Notes: generated by a model from the letters alone, not told the origin. Shown: positions 35,700 to 48,105, counted from the first letter of the stretch. The stretch: 64,000 nt of DNA from Dermanyssus gallinae (GCA_003439945.1 QVRM01006416.1:1061001-1125000); one strand, 5' to 3'. Numbers and translations: made by a program.

Positions 35700-38678
35700 G
35701 CAGCGGCGGCGAGAAGCGGCGGCTGCAACGGGCAGTTTCGTGTCCAGTTTGAACGAGTGAGCGACCACTTCTGTCCGGCCGGCCGCTGCCTTGTGCTCGC
35801 AGCGGCAAGGGACCGCTGTTGCGATGCCCTTACCGCTAACGGTAAGAGGCGGCAAGCGGTCGTTGTCTTCGACGTTGTCTTCGACAGCAGCGGCAGCCCC
35901 GCAGGGACGAAGCTTGCAGCGCGACCAAAGCGTCAACAACGAAGAACGAACCGTGCTGATTCGGCGCCATCAGATCTTCGGCGGCTGCCAACCCGCGACG
36001 ATGCACTAGGATGCACTAAGCTGTCGCGGTGACGTTCTCTTATTGTCGTCGTCGTCGTCTTTATTCTTTGTACTCATGTCCTCGACTTTGTCCTCGTTGT
36101 GGCCAACATGATCTGAGGAGTCCTTCGCTTCTCGTCTTGTGTCTTCGTGTCTCTCTATCACACCCACACCCGGCCCCCTGTCGTCGTCGTCGAACCTTTC
36201 CGACGTCAAAGTTTCTCTTAAATTCGGTGGCGTCCAATTCTGCTAATAATCTGTGATAATCGTCGTCGTCGTCGTCATCGTCGCGGTCGTCGTTGTGTGC
36301 GTGATCGTCATTTTGTCGCGTTCGTTCTCTGTCCGTCTCTCTGGACCCCTGGATCAGCGTCTCGGATACTTTCGTGATCGTCGCGTGTTTGCGCTTGCGT
36401 CCACCTTCATTTTCGCGTCCATTCCCATTCTTCCTCGCTTTTTTCTCCTCTTTCTACACGCTTGTTGTGCACATACACACCATACCGCCACTCCACGCAA
36501 CGCGCTTCGAGCGCCGCTACAAAGTCGCCGGCAGTTTCTCTCATCAACAACCACACCACCCGTCCCATACTGTGCAAATTGCCAAAATCATTGTACGCCG
36601 ACAGTATCACATCGCATCGCATCAAGTGATCGAAATCGCTGTTACACGTAATCGTCTAAATACGCGCCTCACCACCTTGAACCAGGTCGACCTTGAACGT
36701 CCTCTGTCCTCCGGGTTGACCTTTGCGTGCTCAACGATCACTTGATCTTCTCCGTCAGCATCACCAATCATCGCCTCCGACCCAATTACGCTCAATATAG
36801 CAGTCGTGCACAAAACCTCCTGTCGCACTCTCATCATTATCACCTTCACCGTAACTTAACCCCCACTCCCCCCACGGCCACCCCGCGTTCACGCGCCATC
36901 CAGACAGCCAACCAGCCAGCCGGTAAACATCAGTGGCAGTCAAAGAAGCAGAAACGCGCAATAACGGTAGCAAGCGAACACGCAGACAACCATAAGTCTA
37001 CCATCTACCACAAGACAAGAAATGGCCGCTGCTGTAGTAACAGAAGCCGCAAATCACTGGTAGAAGCAATCGCCAAGCTGAAGCCAAACTGAAGTGGCAG
37101 TGAAGGCACCACCTATCGTCATCGTAGCTAATGCGTTCAGCGCTAGCGTTCGCACGGCCAGAGTGATCTGAGCAAGAAAACTGTGCCGTTTGCCCTCGTG
37201 AATATTATCGTGTCCCTTTACTGCTGCTGCCGCTGTTGTTGTTGTTGCGGTTATTGTTGTAATTGTTGCGCTTGTTGTTGTTACGGTTGTTGTTAGCAAT
37301 GACCATGTTGGTAATGGTGACTATTGTGCCGTTGTGTCGCCCGTGTGCGCCACAATCAAGCAAACACAACTGCTAAACGTTTGGATGGACCGTTTGAACA
37401 ACCGTTACAACACCGATTGGTGATTGGTGATTGGATTGGTGATGTATGTAGTTGCACGTGCGCTCACAAGGATTTGCGTTCGAGTTCAACTGACTGAGTT
37501 GAGTTGAGTTGAGTTCTGCTACCAGCTTTGAGGATACCAAATCAACGCTCAACTCACCCATCCATCCGACTTGAGGCCTACGTGGTACTCGCCTCTATTT
37601 GTGACTAACACCGTCATCATCATCATTATCCACATCATTACCATCATCATCATCATCAGCAGCAGCATCAGCGTTCGTATTGCCGTCATCACTGTCGTAG
37701 CATTATCATCACGTATTTTCTACGTTAACGTGCTGTTATTGCGGTTGTTGTTATCGCTGTTGTTGTGGTCGTCGTTGTTGTTGCCGACTTCTTCAATCGC
37801 TGGACGCGGACGGTCGATTTTAGTTTACCCAACAACATAGGTCGGCGTACCTTTGGGCGCGATCGGCTGTTCGGCTCGCAGCGTTGTAACGCGCGTTGAT
37901 TGAGCGACGACGAACGATCGACGAAAGATTGAGGAACGGCACGTGGTTGTGACGTTCCTCTATCCAGCCAGCCATGTTCAGATCGATGACAGTTTGGCGA
38001 GCACCGTATCAGGACGGTCGGGCCGTGTTTTGCGTTGACTACTAGTTAGTCAGAGACTGGATTTGGTTTGTTCGAAGAGTGTCCCGAAGAAAGTCGGCGT
38101 GTGCGTTCTCATCGTCTCTTCTGTGTATATGTATGCTTATTGTATGTGTGTCTCGCCAAGCTCTCCGTGCATGCATGGTGGACTAGAAATCGCGTCGCGT
38201 CTCTTCGTTGTGATTGTCGTTTTTGTTAGCTGCTCATTGTCGTGCAGTGTCTTCGTCATTGTCGTCGTTGTTGTTGTTTTGTACACCTGCACGTTACCTG
38301 TACTGTTCTCAAAAGCGGTGGTGGGGGTCGATTCGTCGTCGTCGTCGTCGTCATTGAGCTATCTAACTGTCTGTACGATAAAGAAGGAGGAGGCTGTAGA
38401 AGAGGCTAGTAGCGTTTCTGCTTTAGTCTCCTTTTGTTGTTCTTCACCTGCTGTGCATTACGGGTTCGGCTCTCGTAAACGGCCCACGTAAGCGCGGCCC
38501 ACTGCCCGACGACCGAATTCCCGACTCTTGTTACGAATTGCGAATCTCTACGCTCTCTCTGTGTGTCAGCGTCTTACCGTTACCGGGTATCTATTGTCGG
38601 CGTGTATCATCTCGGCGCCGCCTTCGTATTGTTCGTTTGCTCTACTCTTCAACGAGGATAGCCGGATACATCGCCAAA
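35700..38678. other. CpG-bearing region upstream of the putative first exon
   Basis: Compared with the TA/GTT-dominated flanks, this region has more CG dinucleotides, pyrimidine-rich stretches and clusters of GTC/CGT (for example 36,040-36,060, 36,262-36,290 and 38,335-38,352). Frames on both strands are open by chance in places. It plausibly contains promoter and 5' UTR sequence for the exon at 38,679, but I see no TATA box or initiator that fixes a transcription start. Confidence 0.35.
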
Positions 38679-38754
38679 ATGCAACGCAGGATCGCAGGAC
38701 GTCAACACACGCTACTTCCAGTGTTGGTGCTGGTAGCTGCCCTTCATTTACCAG
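38679..38754 (+). CDS. Putative first coding exon: signal peptide of a secreted or membrane protein
   Basis: The ATG at 38,679 sits in the favourable context CCAAAATG. The 25 codons that follow encode a textbook signal peptide: a basic start (MQRRIAGRQ), then a hydrophobic core (LLPVLVLVAALHL), then Pro. The frame reaches CCAG/GTGAGT at 38,754/38,755, a consensus 5' splice donor, leaving phase 1. The open frame continues about 93 codons past the donor but loses coding character. No downstream exon could be recognised in the window, so the mature protein and function are unknown. The upstream DNA is CpG-bearing and fits a 5' region. An alternative is a chance hydrophobic frame. Confidence 0.5.
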
Positions 38755-39445
38755 GTGAGTTCGTACTATGCGTACTATCATTGCAACAAACGTTTTTGTT
38801 ACAACTTTGTGTACAAATTGATCTCTGTACGAAGAAACATGGTTGCTACGTGAGAGACGTCCTTTCAGCAGAACGGCTCACTGATATAAATCGAGATCTT
38901 ATACTTATAAAACCACTTCGAATCGGAAATCCTTTTACAGTACAGTATCATTTCTTGAACATGTATGGGTTCTCAGTGAAGTACTGTACCAAGGGGACGA
39001 GAAGTATTGATTTAAAGCATTCACGTTTAGTTTAGCTATCATCAATCAGACCGCGCGTCGATAGAAGCAACTAAGAGCTCTATTTTTGTTAGCACTGCAT
39101 TGCTTTGTCTTGTGATTCTTCCGTGGAATCTACCTCGACAAACCCGGGCAGACTAGTACAGACTGTTGTTTTTTTTAAACTGTTGAACTGCACATAACTG
39201 TCCGAAAAAAATATCGAGAAAACAGACACTGCTAACTATGAGCGTCTTAGCATATTAAGCGATCGGTTGGCTACCTTCTCAGCGGAGTTGGAAAATTCGC
39301 ACTTTGTCGACAAAGTTCTGCAATTTCTGAGAGAGGACCCCAACTTCAAGGTTGAGATCCTCTTATCAGCTGCTCAAGAATGTACTTGAATGCGACCGGT
39401 CTTCTCTTCCTGGCTAGGGAGTTTGTGGTCTCCGATAGTCTCATT

Positions 39446-39541
39446 TTATCTACAGCAGGAATGCGAGTGGACTAAAAAATCGGCCATGACATGAACAGCC
39501 GAACACGGGCATTGCGGAACAATTAGAAATACATAAATAAA
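39446..39541 (+). mobile_element. SINE-1, decayed 3' fragment
   Basis: Matches the tail of the SINE-1 family: GGACTAAAAAATCGG, then CCATGACATGAA, then ACACGGGCA and a GCGGAACAAT equivalent of TACGGAAAAT, ending in an A-rich tail. The tRNA-like head is missing or unrecognisable. This is the oldest of the four copies. Confidence 0.6.
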
Positions 39542-39765
39542 AGTTCTCGGCAACTCGGCTCGTTTTAGTTTTGTGGCCGCTCGCTCAAAGGGTCTTAACG
39601 GTCCTCGTCGACATTAGCTATGAATTCCTTTCATATGATACGCCATTATTCCACTTTTAGGTCTCATGAAATGGTGCGCATGATTACCCGTTCCGAGAGG
39701 CCATTTCTGCACGGAGATATCCCACGCGTTACGCCTTGCGTAGGAGCGCCCAGTGTGCAGGTGTC

Positions 39766-40065
39766 TCATATAAAACGACGATCAATCTCCCTAAGAAGAG
39801 AGCGCCTTGACTTTCGGGGGTCGTAGTTGTTGTGCATAGGGCGGGCAAGTTGGTTACTTAGCATGAGGTCCTTATTGACTGTGTGATTGAGACGTGGTAT
39901 ACACCGGAACTCACTATCAATGTGTGAGCTCAGGTGACAGATAGCTTGTATTGTAGGCTTCTCGTCATATGCCATAATTGCAAGCAGAGTCAAGGAAATG
40001 GCTTCTTTTTCTCTGAAAGGTGTCCAAAACGTCCAGCCATGAAAGTTTGTTAGACGCTTTCCTCT
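39766..40065 (-). other. Unrecognised open frame, possible coding fragment
   Basis: A minus-strand frame from about 40,065 to 39,766 is open for roughly 100 codons with balanced composition (segments such as TNFHGWTFWTPFREKEA and CHLSSHIDSEFRCIPR). It lies outside any repeat and ends in a stop at 39,766. I do not recognise the family. It could be a fragment of an unknown mobile element, a host exon, or chance. Confidence 0.25.
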
Positions 40066-40395
40066 CCGCGAGCATAATGGCTAGCATAAGAATATGTGAC
40101 ACACTAGAAAACCGTTCTCATGTTTCGACTTCTGGCTGTATTTTCTGAACAGCAGAAATGAACGACTGGCCTCATCCGAACTCAAGCTAGGTATTCGTCT
40201 ATTCGCCGGAGCGTCGAGTAAATAGATAGCAAGCAAAAACCGACATTTGAGGTCCTGGAAATCCTCGACTGAGTCTGGGTGGCATTTTCTATATACGATC
40301 GATTGGAATCTAGTTCCTACATAACTGCAAATATTGCGGCGGCTAGAGTTGTTACGGCTCTGAGATTACATAGTGGTATCATTTTAAAAAAAATT

Positions 40396-40580
40396 AGATT
40401 TTCCGTAAGGCTATTGCCCGTGTACGGTTTTTTCATGTCATGGCTAATTTTAATCCACTCCGGCATTTACCTTGTTTAAATTGGAAACCATGCAAACCAG
40501 TTTAAGAGTGGCCGGTCTGGGTTTCGAACCCAGTCCTCCCGAATGCAAGGCAAAGGCTTTGCCACTAAGCCATCTTGCTC
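40396..40580 (-). mobile_element. SINE-1, tRNA-derived SINE copy
   Basis: Nearly identical to the copies at 44,248-44,441 (-) and 61,590-61,788 (+). On its own strand it has GAGCAAGA, a perfect A box TGGCTTAGTGG (plus-strand 40,562-40,572) and a perfect B box GGTTCGAAACC (40,520-40,530). A TTGCATT segment between them resembles a tRNA-Ala(TGC)-like anticodon loop. The shared non-tRNA tail contains GCCATGACATGAAA and GTACACGGGCA. No target duplication is evident. Confidence 0.9.
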
Positions 40581-40649
40581 GGTTCGGTGATAGCTGTAGT
40601 AATTGCTGTTGTGGTAGTCACAATAGTATTCGTAGTTGAATTGTAGTTA

Positions 40650-41040
40650 CAGTGGCTTCAAGGACACTTCAGATCACACAGTCTGAGGTGTCCAGCATAG
40701 GCGAGGCATGAAGCGACAATGACGCCTATGATTGGGAAGACTCCTGCGGCGTCAGACATTCCAGAGAGGCAACACAGGACGTCTGAGAACTGAATGAAAA
40801 CTGGTGTTGGAGTGCTCTCTACTGCTTGAAAATCGGTGGCGCAACACATTTGGAAGAAGTTCGTTTGAAGGTGCATTTGACTGGGTTGGACAAAATGCAC
40901 ACACATTCTGATAGTACTGTTGTGCTTGGACTAACACAAATTGTACTTCTTGCAGCTGCTGTTGCTGCTGGGACTTCTGCTGTTCTGTGGCTCATTGAGG
41001 GGACTAAATGAATGAATGAAAGAGTAGATGCCTGCAAGAG
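40650..41040. other. Overlapping unrecognised frames on both strands
   Basis: Minus-strand frames at 40,658-40,906 and 40,752-41,037, and a plus-strand frame at 40,826-41,011, are open with mixed composition. One minus frame has a hydrophobic stretch, FPIIGVIVASCLAYAG, that could span a membrane. Nothing identifies which, if any, is coding. Confidence 0.25.
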
Positions 41041-41079
41041 AGGGGGGGGGATAATTAATTACGAGCTGGGAGGGGATCA

Positions 41080-41268
41080 CCTGGCTTAGCTGAACAGTCG
41101 AGCATGGTGCATTCACGTGCACATTGCGATCGGAGATGTCGCACAGGTGCATACACGTGTTCGATTTCCGCCGTTGCACATCTATCTATATTTTTGGGGA
41201 CCCTCTTACGAACGAAGCAACGCAAAAGCGATCCCGTGGACCTTGAACGTTGGCCGAGAGTCCTTTTC
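41080..41268 (+). mobile_element. SINE-2, decayed copy
   Basis: Follows the SINE-2 body: an A-box-like CTGGCTTAGC, a B-box-like TGTTCGATTTC (near 41,158), then CCGTTGCACATCTAT, a GGGGACC equivalent of GGGGTCC, CGTGGACCTTGAACGTTGG and GAGAGTCC. Many substitutions separate it from the 11.5 kb and 62.5 kb copies, so it is much older. Confidence 0.6.
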
Positions 41269-41269
41269 T

Positions 41270-41945
41270 AGCTAAGTTTTAGCCTAGCCAACAGCTAGGC
41301 TGATGGGTAGACAAAATAGCCGTAACTTGGAAATTCGCCCCAACATCCTGAAGTCATCCTGGTATGCACGATCATGGCCAGTTACTAGTGATTTATAGTG
41401 GTTCCAAGCGCTTGAGTAAGTATGGTGGAGTAATGCTATCTGATGTGTATGACTGCCCATTGTTCGTTATTGGCTTCGTTGTCATCGCTGTTGTTGTTAC
41501 TGTTGTTGTTACTGTTGTTGTTGTTGTTGTTGTTGTCTCGTTCTCGTGGCTGAAGTAATCACTCATAACATGAATGATTATACACAAATGCCTCTGCTGC
41601 TATCAATATAGTGTTGCCGTTAATGCTCCATTTGTTGTTATTGTTGTTGTAGTTTTCGCGCCGTCATGGTACGCTTGTGTGCTTCGTTATTTGGCTAAAG
41701 CTATAAACAAGTTGATCCTGTTTTCAACGCTGCGGTTTGGTACTGTTGCTGTCCAAAACCGCGATATCACTGTGGTTGCCACCGTTGTTGTCGTTGCTGT
41801 TACTGCTGGTGTAGACGGCTGGAGCAAATCCATCGAGGCAAAACGATTTTGGTCGTTGTCTGCTCCTGGATGCTGGACGCGGAAGATGTGCGCATATCGT
41901 ATATAAACAACTTCAACAGGCAGTCCCAACAGCGAAATCGAGAAT

Positions 41946-41976
<31 letters not shown>

Positions 41977-42755
41977 CATATCACCCCCACTAAATTACAT
42001 GTGCTAGAGCAGCATCATTCTCGTCATCATCGGTAGTTGTGATATACACACACATAGTGTTGTTGTCCGGCGTTTTGTTTGCTTTGTTTGGACGATTACT
42101 CAGTCGTTTACAGTCATAGCTTTACTATCAACTTTCAACAGCTCTACACTGTAACTGCCGCCGGGTGTAGCGAAGCATCTGCCATCTGTGTGTAGCTGTG
42201 AGAGGCTTGGCGTTGAGACGTGCTACTGCTTGAGACATTTTATATAAAGCTCAACCGGGCCTATGTTTCTGAGTTTAGTTTTACGAAAATAGATACACGA
42301 AAGTTGGCCTCTTTAATTGTTTATCATTATTATTATTATTAGTACGAAAATATTGTTTGTGCGAAGAAATAAATGCGTTGCACCGACCGACCACTTCCTG
42401 GCAATAGACAACACTATTGTGTATCGTAGACGCGCAGAGTCTGCTAAGGCGTCCCGAAGTTGCGTGAAGCATCTCATTGAGAATTATTCGCTGCAAACCG
42501 CGTAGCACCGTCGTACGCAAAGAGCATGCCATCTCCACCAGCCAGCGCTCAATTCCGTCACGTAATTGGTTTACGTTACGCAGGTTGTAGACCCTTCTCT
42601 GCCACGGTCCAAATCGGGTTCAACTGCGCTGGTTAAGTCGATGTGCAGCCTAACCCCTGTTTGAGGGTAGTTCGCAAAAAACTTGTGTTTCAAATTTAAA
42701 AGCAAATCAAATTAAGGTTTGATACGCGACCCAGATACCTAAGTACCCTAAAATG
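41270..42755. other. Non-coding stretch with GTT/AAC patches
   Basis: GTT runs at about 41,488-41,535 and 41,633-41,650 and an AAC run at about 41,945-41,975. Otherwise unique-looking DNA with no recognised gene. Confidence 0.5.
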
Positions 42756-42758
42756 ATG

Positions 42759-42822
<64 letters not shown>

Positions 42823-42827
42823 TTATA

Positions 42828-42950
42828 CTCGACCAATCCACATTTTTGTGCCATTATTTGGAGCTAGAAGTGCCGATATATATATATATATATATATATA
42901 AGGCTCTTCTAGCTCCAAAGAATGGGACACAAAAATGTGGATTGATCGAG
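42828..42950. repeat. Foldback repeat with (TA)n at its centre
   Basis: Arms 42,828-42,874 and 42,902-42,950 are inverted copies of about 48 bp with three mismatches and a 2-base indel, separated by GA(TA)nAA. A longer (TA)n tract (42,760-42,818) directly precedes the left arm. It contains no coding sequence. Confidence 0.92.
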
Positions 42951-42959
42951 TTTCTACGA

Positions 42960-43879
42960 AATGACGACGTTTTATCATCATTAGCATCATTATAGACATC
43001 ACAAACGTCCTAGTCATTTGAGCATAGGATACATGTTCACCTTTTGTGTAGCGTGGCTCCAATCAGGGCCAGAGCGGAGAACGTGAGGGGTTTTTGCAAG
43101 CCCTCGAATTTTCATCGTAGCTAGTTACCTTCAGGCAGCTCCTGTTCCTGCCTATATGACTAACCCGTAGTCATACTGCGTGATCAGCATTGCAACTCTA
43201 CCACAAACGCTCTTTCTATTTCTCTACTTCGGTATGCGTATATATATATATATATATATATATACATACATATGTGCACGCAACATGGTTGTTTTGCAGG
43301 GAGGCCGTAGCCAATTGTGGCATTAAATTGCATTAAATCCATTAGCACGTTGTCGAACCCCTGCTATTCTATGTCAGTGGGTCGATTTTGCCTCAGGCGT
43401 TGACGTTTTGGTCGATGCCCACAGGAACCACCAGCCTGTCAACGGCAGGAAAAATCCACTGGCGTTGAACACGCCTTGGAATATTTTCTGATGTATCGAA
43501 CACTTACTACTTTTGGCGAAATTCATATACATATATAGCAGACTGGAATCTTTGATTATTTCTACATACGGACTATCGTGCCATTCCTTCTACATATGGA
43601 CATCTACAGGGGTGCAAAGTTGTCGTTTCACTGGGTATGCCAAGCATCTATATTGAAATGCCTAAGAAAGAAGAATTAAATTTGTATTTTTTTCTGAAAA
43701 AACGATTAACATTGTTCGAATGGTCATCGCGGCTTTGAGAAAGCTTTTGTTGTGCATCGCTTGATGGCGCGTGATAGCGCAGATTGACGTCTATTTCACT
43801 GCAAAGATAGCTTAGCTTTTTGCATGTCTGTATTTGCACTACATACACGTATATGTATGAGTGCTCCTACACCAGCTTG

Positions 43880-43920
<41 letters not shown>

Positions 43921-44240
43921 CACGTACAGAAGAGCCGAGCAGGAACGGACGTTTTAGCTGAAGAGGCGTTGGGCGGGGAGGGACTGAGATCAAACGAGAG
44001 ATTCATGACGTCAACGCCGTCGGCCTTATCGAGTGTATGGTGCTGTCTATATACACTCGAATTTACCTCGATACTACCGATAAATCCCACAACAATAATG
44101 GGTGCGAGAAACGAGTTTGTCGACGACAAGGTTGCGACAAGAGAATTGCCGTATGCGATACGGCGTTTTTCCTCTCAGTGCTTGCAGTGTGACGACGAGT
44201 TCTCCTTTGAAGAACTGACTTGCTTGTGTGAGCTCCTCTT
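42960..44240. other. Non-coding stretch
   Basis: A (TA)n tract at about 43,242-43,264 and an (ATT)n tract at about 43,880-43,920. No gene is supported on either strand. Confidence 0.5.
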
Positions 44241-44247
44241 AATGTTT

Positions 44248-44441
44248 TTTTTAATAGCTTTTTCGTAAGGCTAATGCCCGTGTACGGTTTTTTCATGTCA
44301 TGGCTATTTTTTAATCCACTCCGGCATTTACCTTATGTAAATTGGAAACCATGCAAACCAATTTAAGAGTGGCCGGTCTGGGTCCCGAACCCAATCCTCC
44401 CGAATGCAAGGCAAAGGATTTGCCACTAAGCCATCTTGCTC
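44248..44441 (-). mobile_element. SINE-1, tRNA-derived SINE copy
   Basis: By eye about ten differences in roughly 190 bp from the 40.4 kb copy, in the same orientation 3.9 kb away. The A box is intact (plus-strand 44,423-44,433). The B box reads GGTTCGGGACC on its own strand (44,381-44,391), one base off consensus at a key A. The 3' end runs into an oligo-A on the minus strand. Confidence 0.9.
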
Positions 44442-45070
44442 GGTTTAATCGAGACATTGCTGCGTTATTCGTTTTATTAAATATTTTTTTTTTTGGCATT
44501 TCGCCTCCTCTCCCGTATGCAAAGCAAAAAAAAGCTCGCCTAACCGATGAGGAGTCACAGATCGCATGCAGGTAGCAGCATGTATGTTTTTTGTTGTGAT
44601 GGACAAATGTAGATATCTGTGCGTTAACATCCTAAGCTTTCTTCCTCCCGCCCTCCGGTGTTCGTGGGGGCGATTCGGGTCAGAGTTCAGAGTTTACACA
44701 GGAAGAATAAGAGAGAGAGAGTGTGGGGGGAAGAGAGAGGCGAGGGAGGAGTGTGGCAGGGGGACGCGTCATGTTGCCCAGTCCGAATATGGCGTGCAAC
44801 AACCGCCGCGTTGAACACCGCATGCGGCAGGAGTTCAAATCGCCAAGGCCTAACTAAGTTTAACCAGCATCAGTTAAAAGCTGAAACAGATTTTGCTTTA
44901 GTAATAACCGAACCATATGCTACCGCGTGATGTATATATATAGATATATATATACATATCTACAGCGTAGTCAGGGCTATCATCTTTACTGACGGGTAGC
45001 CATAGGGACCCGGAGGGCGGCGGTTACTCTTTCACATATTAATAACTGACGACAGACCATGTCATATTGT

Positions 45071-45073
<3 letters not shown>

Positions 45074-45121
<48 letters not shown>
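45074..45121. repeat. (TA)n microsatellite
   Basis: About 48 bp of uninterrupted TA repeats. Confidence 0.97.
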
Positions 45122-45125
<4 letters not shown>

Positions 45126-45357
45126 TGGTAGCAGCTGGAGCAGCAAAAAACTGCTGGCAAGAAAGCCATCGTTATTGTTGACATCACCAACACCCCCTTC
45201 TAGCTTCTATCTCATCGCCAATATCATGATCGTCGTCGTTTTCGTCTTCACGATCATCACCTGCACCATTATCATCACCCATCATCACTATGGAGCTCAT
45301 CTGTACCGCTATAGACATGGCAGGATGCCTTTGGGGGTTACGATGCCATGCGACATG

Positions 45358-45965
45358 ACAACTGCAACAGCAGCAACAACAACAACAGCAACCTGAACGA
45401 CAATAACATCAACAACAACATCAACATCAACCTGAACGACAATCACATCAACATCAACCTGAACGACAGTAACATCAACAACAACGTCAACATCAACCTT
45501 GTTGTGAGCTTTCACCACATAACCACCGAACAACAAACAAGCAAGACAAAACTAAAGCGGTGCAACCATAGTCGACATTTTTGCTCTTCTAACTGGCGGG
45601 TTAACTCGATTGCACGTCGCCTACGCTCACTACGGCCGTCGCAACGATGGACGCTCACTAATCGTGACCAGGGCCTTGATTTGCGGTCACCACCCTTCAA
45701 CGTCACGTAGACAGTGACGGTAGCTTCTACGGCCGCCGCCCCGCCCCCTCTTGCATCGGTCGTCGACAATAACAACAGCGACAGCAGCAGCAATAACAAC
45801 AACATCAGCAACAACAACAACAACAACAGCAACAACAACACCAGCAACAACAACACCAGCAACAACAACAACAACAACAACGGCAACAGCAACCACAACA
45901 ACAACAACAACAACAACATTAGCAATAACGACAACAACAACAACAACAACAACAACGACGACCGG
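45358..45965. repeat. Two CAA/AAC microsatellite blocks
   Basis: Block one (about 45,358-45,500) is an AAC/ATC array with a repeated AACCTGAACGACA element. Block two (about 45,768-45,960) is nearly pure AAC/CAA/CAG. About 270 bp of complex sequence separates them. Poly-Thr/Asn and poly-Leu/Val frames are artefacts. Confidence 0.93.
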
Positions 45966-46044
45966 CCTACTCGAGCACAGCAGCCGCTTCATCTCGCTGG
46001 CTGAGTGACTGACCGCTGGCACAGTGACTGATATCTCTGCCGTT

Positions 46045-46965
46045 CCCGTTGTTGTTGTTGTTGTTGTTGTTGTTGTCAGGCCTCGATTTGAACTTGACCG
46101 TCACCATCGGGGGGTGGTGACCAGTATCTACGCCTGCAGCAGCAGCAGCAACAGCATCATCATTATCGTCGTGATCGCCATGATCACCGTTAGCTGGTTC
46201 GTTAGTTAGTAGTTCGGCCTGTCTACCCTTGACAACGAATGAACTCGGCCACTGACCGGCTGTTTTCATCGTTTTCATCGCTGTCGTCAAGTAGTTGTCG
46301 TCATCAACAACCGTTTGCTCAATTGCACGCTTCATTGGCATCAAGCTGCAGCAGCAGCAACAATAACAACAACAGCAACAACGGCAGAACAATAACAGCA
46401 ACAACAACAGAACAACAACAGCAGCAGCAGCAGAAAAGTAACAACAGCAACAACGGCAGCAACAACAACAACTAGAAGTTCAAACAGCGGACCCAAAAAT
46501 GGGGTGCTTGCCGTTAAAAGAGCGTAATCGGTAGCAGTAGCACAACACAAACAACAACCGAATCTATCTATTGTTTCTCTGTTGTTACTGTTGTCGTTGT
46601 TGTTGTTGGTGTTATTGTTGTTGTTTGTGTTGTTGTTGTTGTTGTTGTTGCTGCTGCTGTTGTTATTATTGTCAAAAGTTCGAGCAGGTGCCCTGAAGTG
46701 TAACTGGTGTCTTGGTGTCTTCTGTAGGTTGATAGGCCGCTCGATCTGTCCGTGCGTCCGTTTACTTGCTTGTGGATGAGAGATAAAGAGGAACTCTTTT
46801 CGATACGACGATGTCCCCGCTTCCCGGACGAACGGGCCCCACCGTGGCCTTTCAATATCGTTTAGAGATGTCGGCTGTTTTCTGGCGACACGTTTTCACA
46901 CGGTCGCCGGCAACACTAACATCAGCCGCAACACAACAACAACAACAACAACAATAGCAACAGCA
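46045..46965. repeat. Alternating GTT and CAA microsatellites
   Basis: In order: GTT (46,045-46,080), CAA/CAG (about 46,350-46,470), GTT (about 46,570-46,675), CAA (about 46,935-46,970). Strand orientation of the repeat switches at each step. No gene is supported between the tracts. Confidence 0.9.
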
Positions 46966-47263
46966 GCAAACACTGCCACAGGCTGCTGTGTCTGCAAGTG
47001 CGTTGATGGGTCATCTGGGATTTGTTTGCCTTGGTTACACCTTGGTCATGCATGAGAGATGTCCGTTTGTCGATCATTGAGGTGCATTTTTCGTCGACCA
47101 GCGCGAAGTCGACGAAGTTTAGATAACAAGTACACTACAAAAATTGAGCTTGGCTGATCGAAAAAGAAAACGACAAGAAATCGCTTTAAAAGCGTCCATT
47201 CGGAAGGATGGATGACACGGTTGGCATACATCGGTTTTCTCACAGGTATATATGTATATATAT

Positions 47264-47291
47264 AACAGAAACTTTATTTCTGTATGTGTTT

Positions 47292-47347
<56 letters not shown>

Positions 47348-47361
47348 ATAAAGTTTCTGTT
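47264..47361. repeat. Perfect 22-bp inverted repeat flanking (TA)n
   Basis: Arms 47,264-47,285 and 47,340-47,361 are exact reverse complements and enclose a spacer that is mostly (TA)n (47,293-47,341). A shorter TA run also lies outside the left arm. Confidence 0.94.
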
Positions 47362-47439
47362 TTACCTTGCCATCTGTGACATATTCTAATGTGACAGCAG
47401 TGCTATTAAGCTTTTCACCGACGACATTTGGCGGCTTTT

Positions 47440-47441
47440 GC

Positions 47442-47472
<31 letters not shown>

Positions 47473-47775
47473 GCTGTTGCTGCTGTTGTTGATGTCGCTG
47501 ATCTTGTTCTTAAATTTGATATTTGCTAAAGCAGTTGCCGTTTTGAATGTCGTTTGCTGATGACGATGCTTCTGCCGTTGTGTTTGTTGTTGTTGTTGTT
47601 GCTGCTGTTGCTGTGATGTTGGTTATAGCTGTAACTGTAGTTTTAGTCGCTATTAGTGTTGTTGCTGTGTTTATCCTTGTTCTCATTGCCGTTGTTGTTG
47701 TTGCTGCTGTTGTTTTCTTTGTCCCTGTTGTAACTGTCGTCGTCGTCATCATCATCGTTGTTGTTGTTGGTAACG
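47440..47775. repeat. GTT-rich microsatellite region
   Basis: A purer (TTG)n run at about 47,440-47,490, then degenerate GTT/GCT/GTC to about 47,775. Confidence 0.88.
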
Positions 47776-48097
47776 GCTGATGGTGGCAATGCCTTCTGCT
47801 GGTAGAATCGAGACGTTACCGCTGGTGCATTTATTGTACCCGTTTTGGCTCGAGTAGCCGTAGAAATATTCTACTAGCTTGTTGTTGTTGTTATTATTGT
47901 TGGCCCGTACGATTTTAGTATAAGTTGTCTACTAAGGTTGTCAGTCATTACGTGATTGAATAAGTAAAAAAATATATATATACAACATCAGAGTGTATAC
48001 AGGCAAACAATAGTGTCTCTTAATAGGTGGGTTGGCGGGTCAACGCCAATAGTTCTTTACCGTTCAGTGTTGTTCGTTCAACTGATCGAGCTTAAGG

Positions 48098-48105
<8 letters not shown>

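Noticed and set aside
35111..35752. Overlapping 200-codon frames on both strands
   Set aside because: They are translations of CAA/GTT repeats with no domain.
40826..41011. Short plus-strand membrane protein
   Set aside because: Overlapped by equally open minus frames, and ends in simple sequence; the choice of strand cannot be supported.
44780..44845. Possible tRNA-related head with GAGTTCAAATC
   Set aside because: No acceptable A box at the right distance and no other copy in the window.
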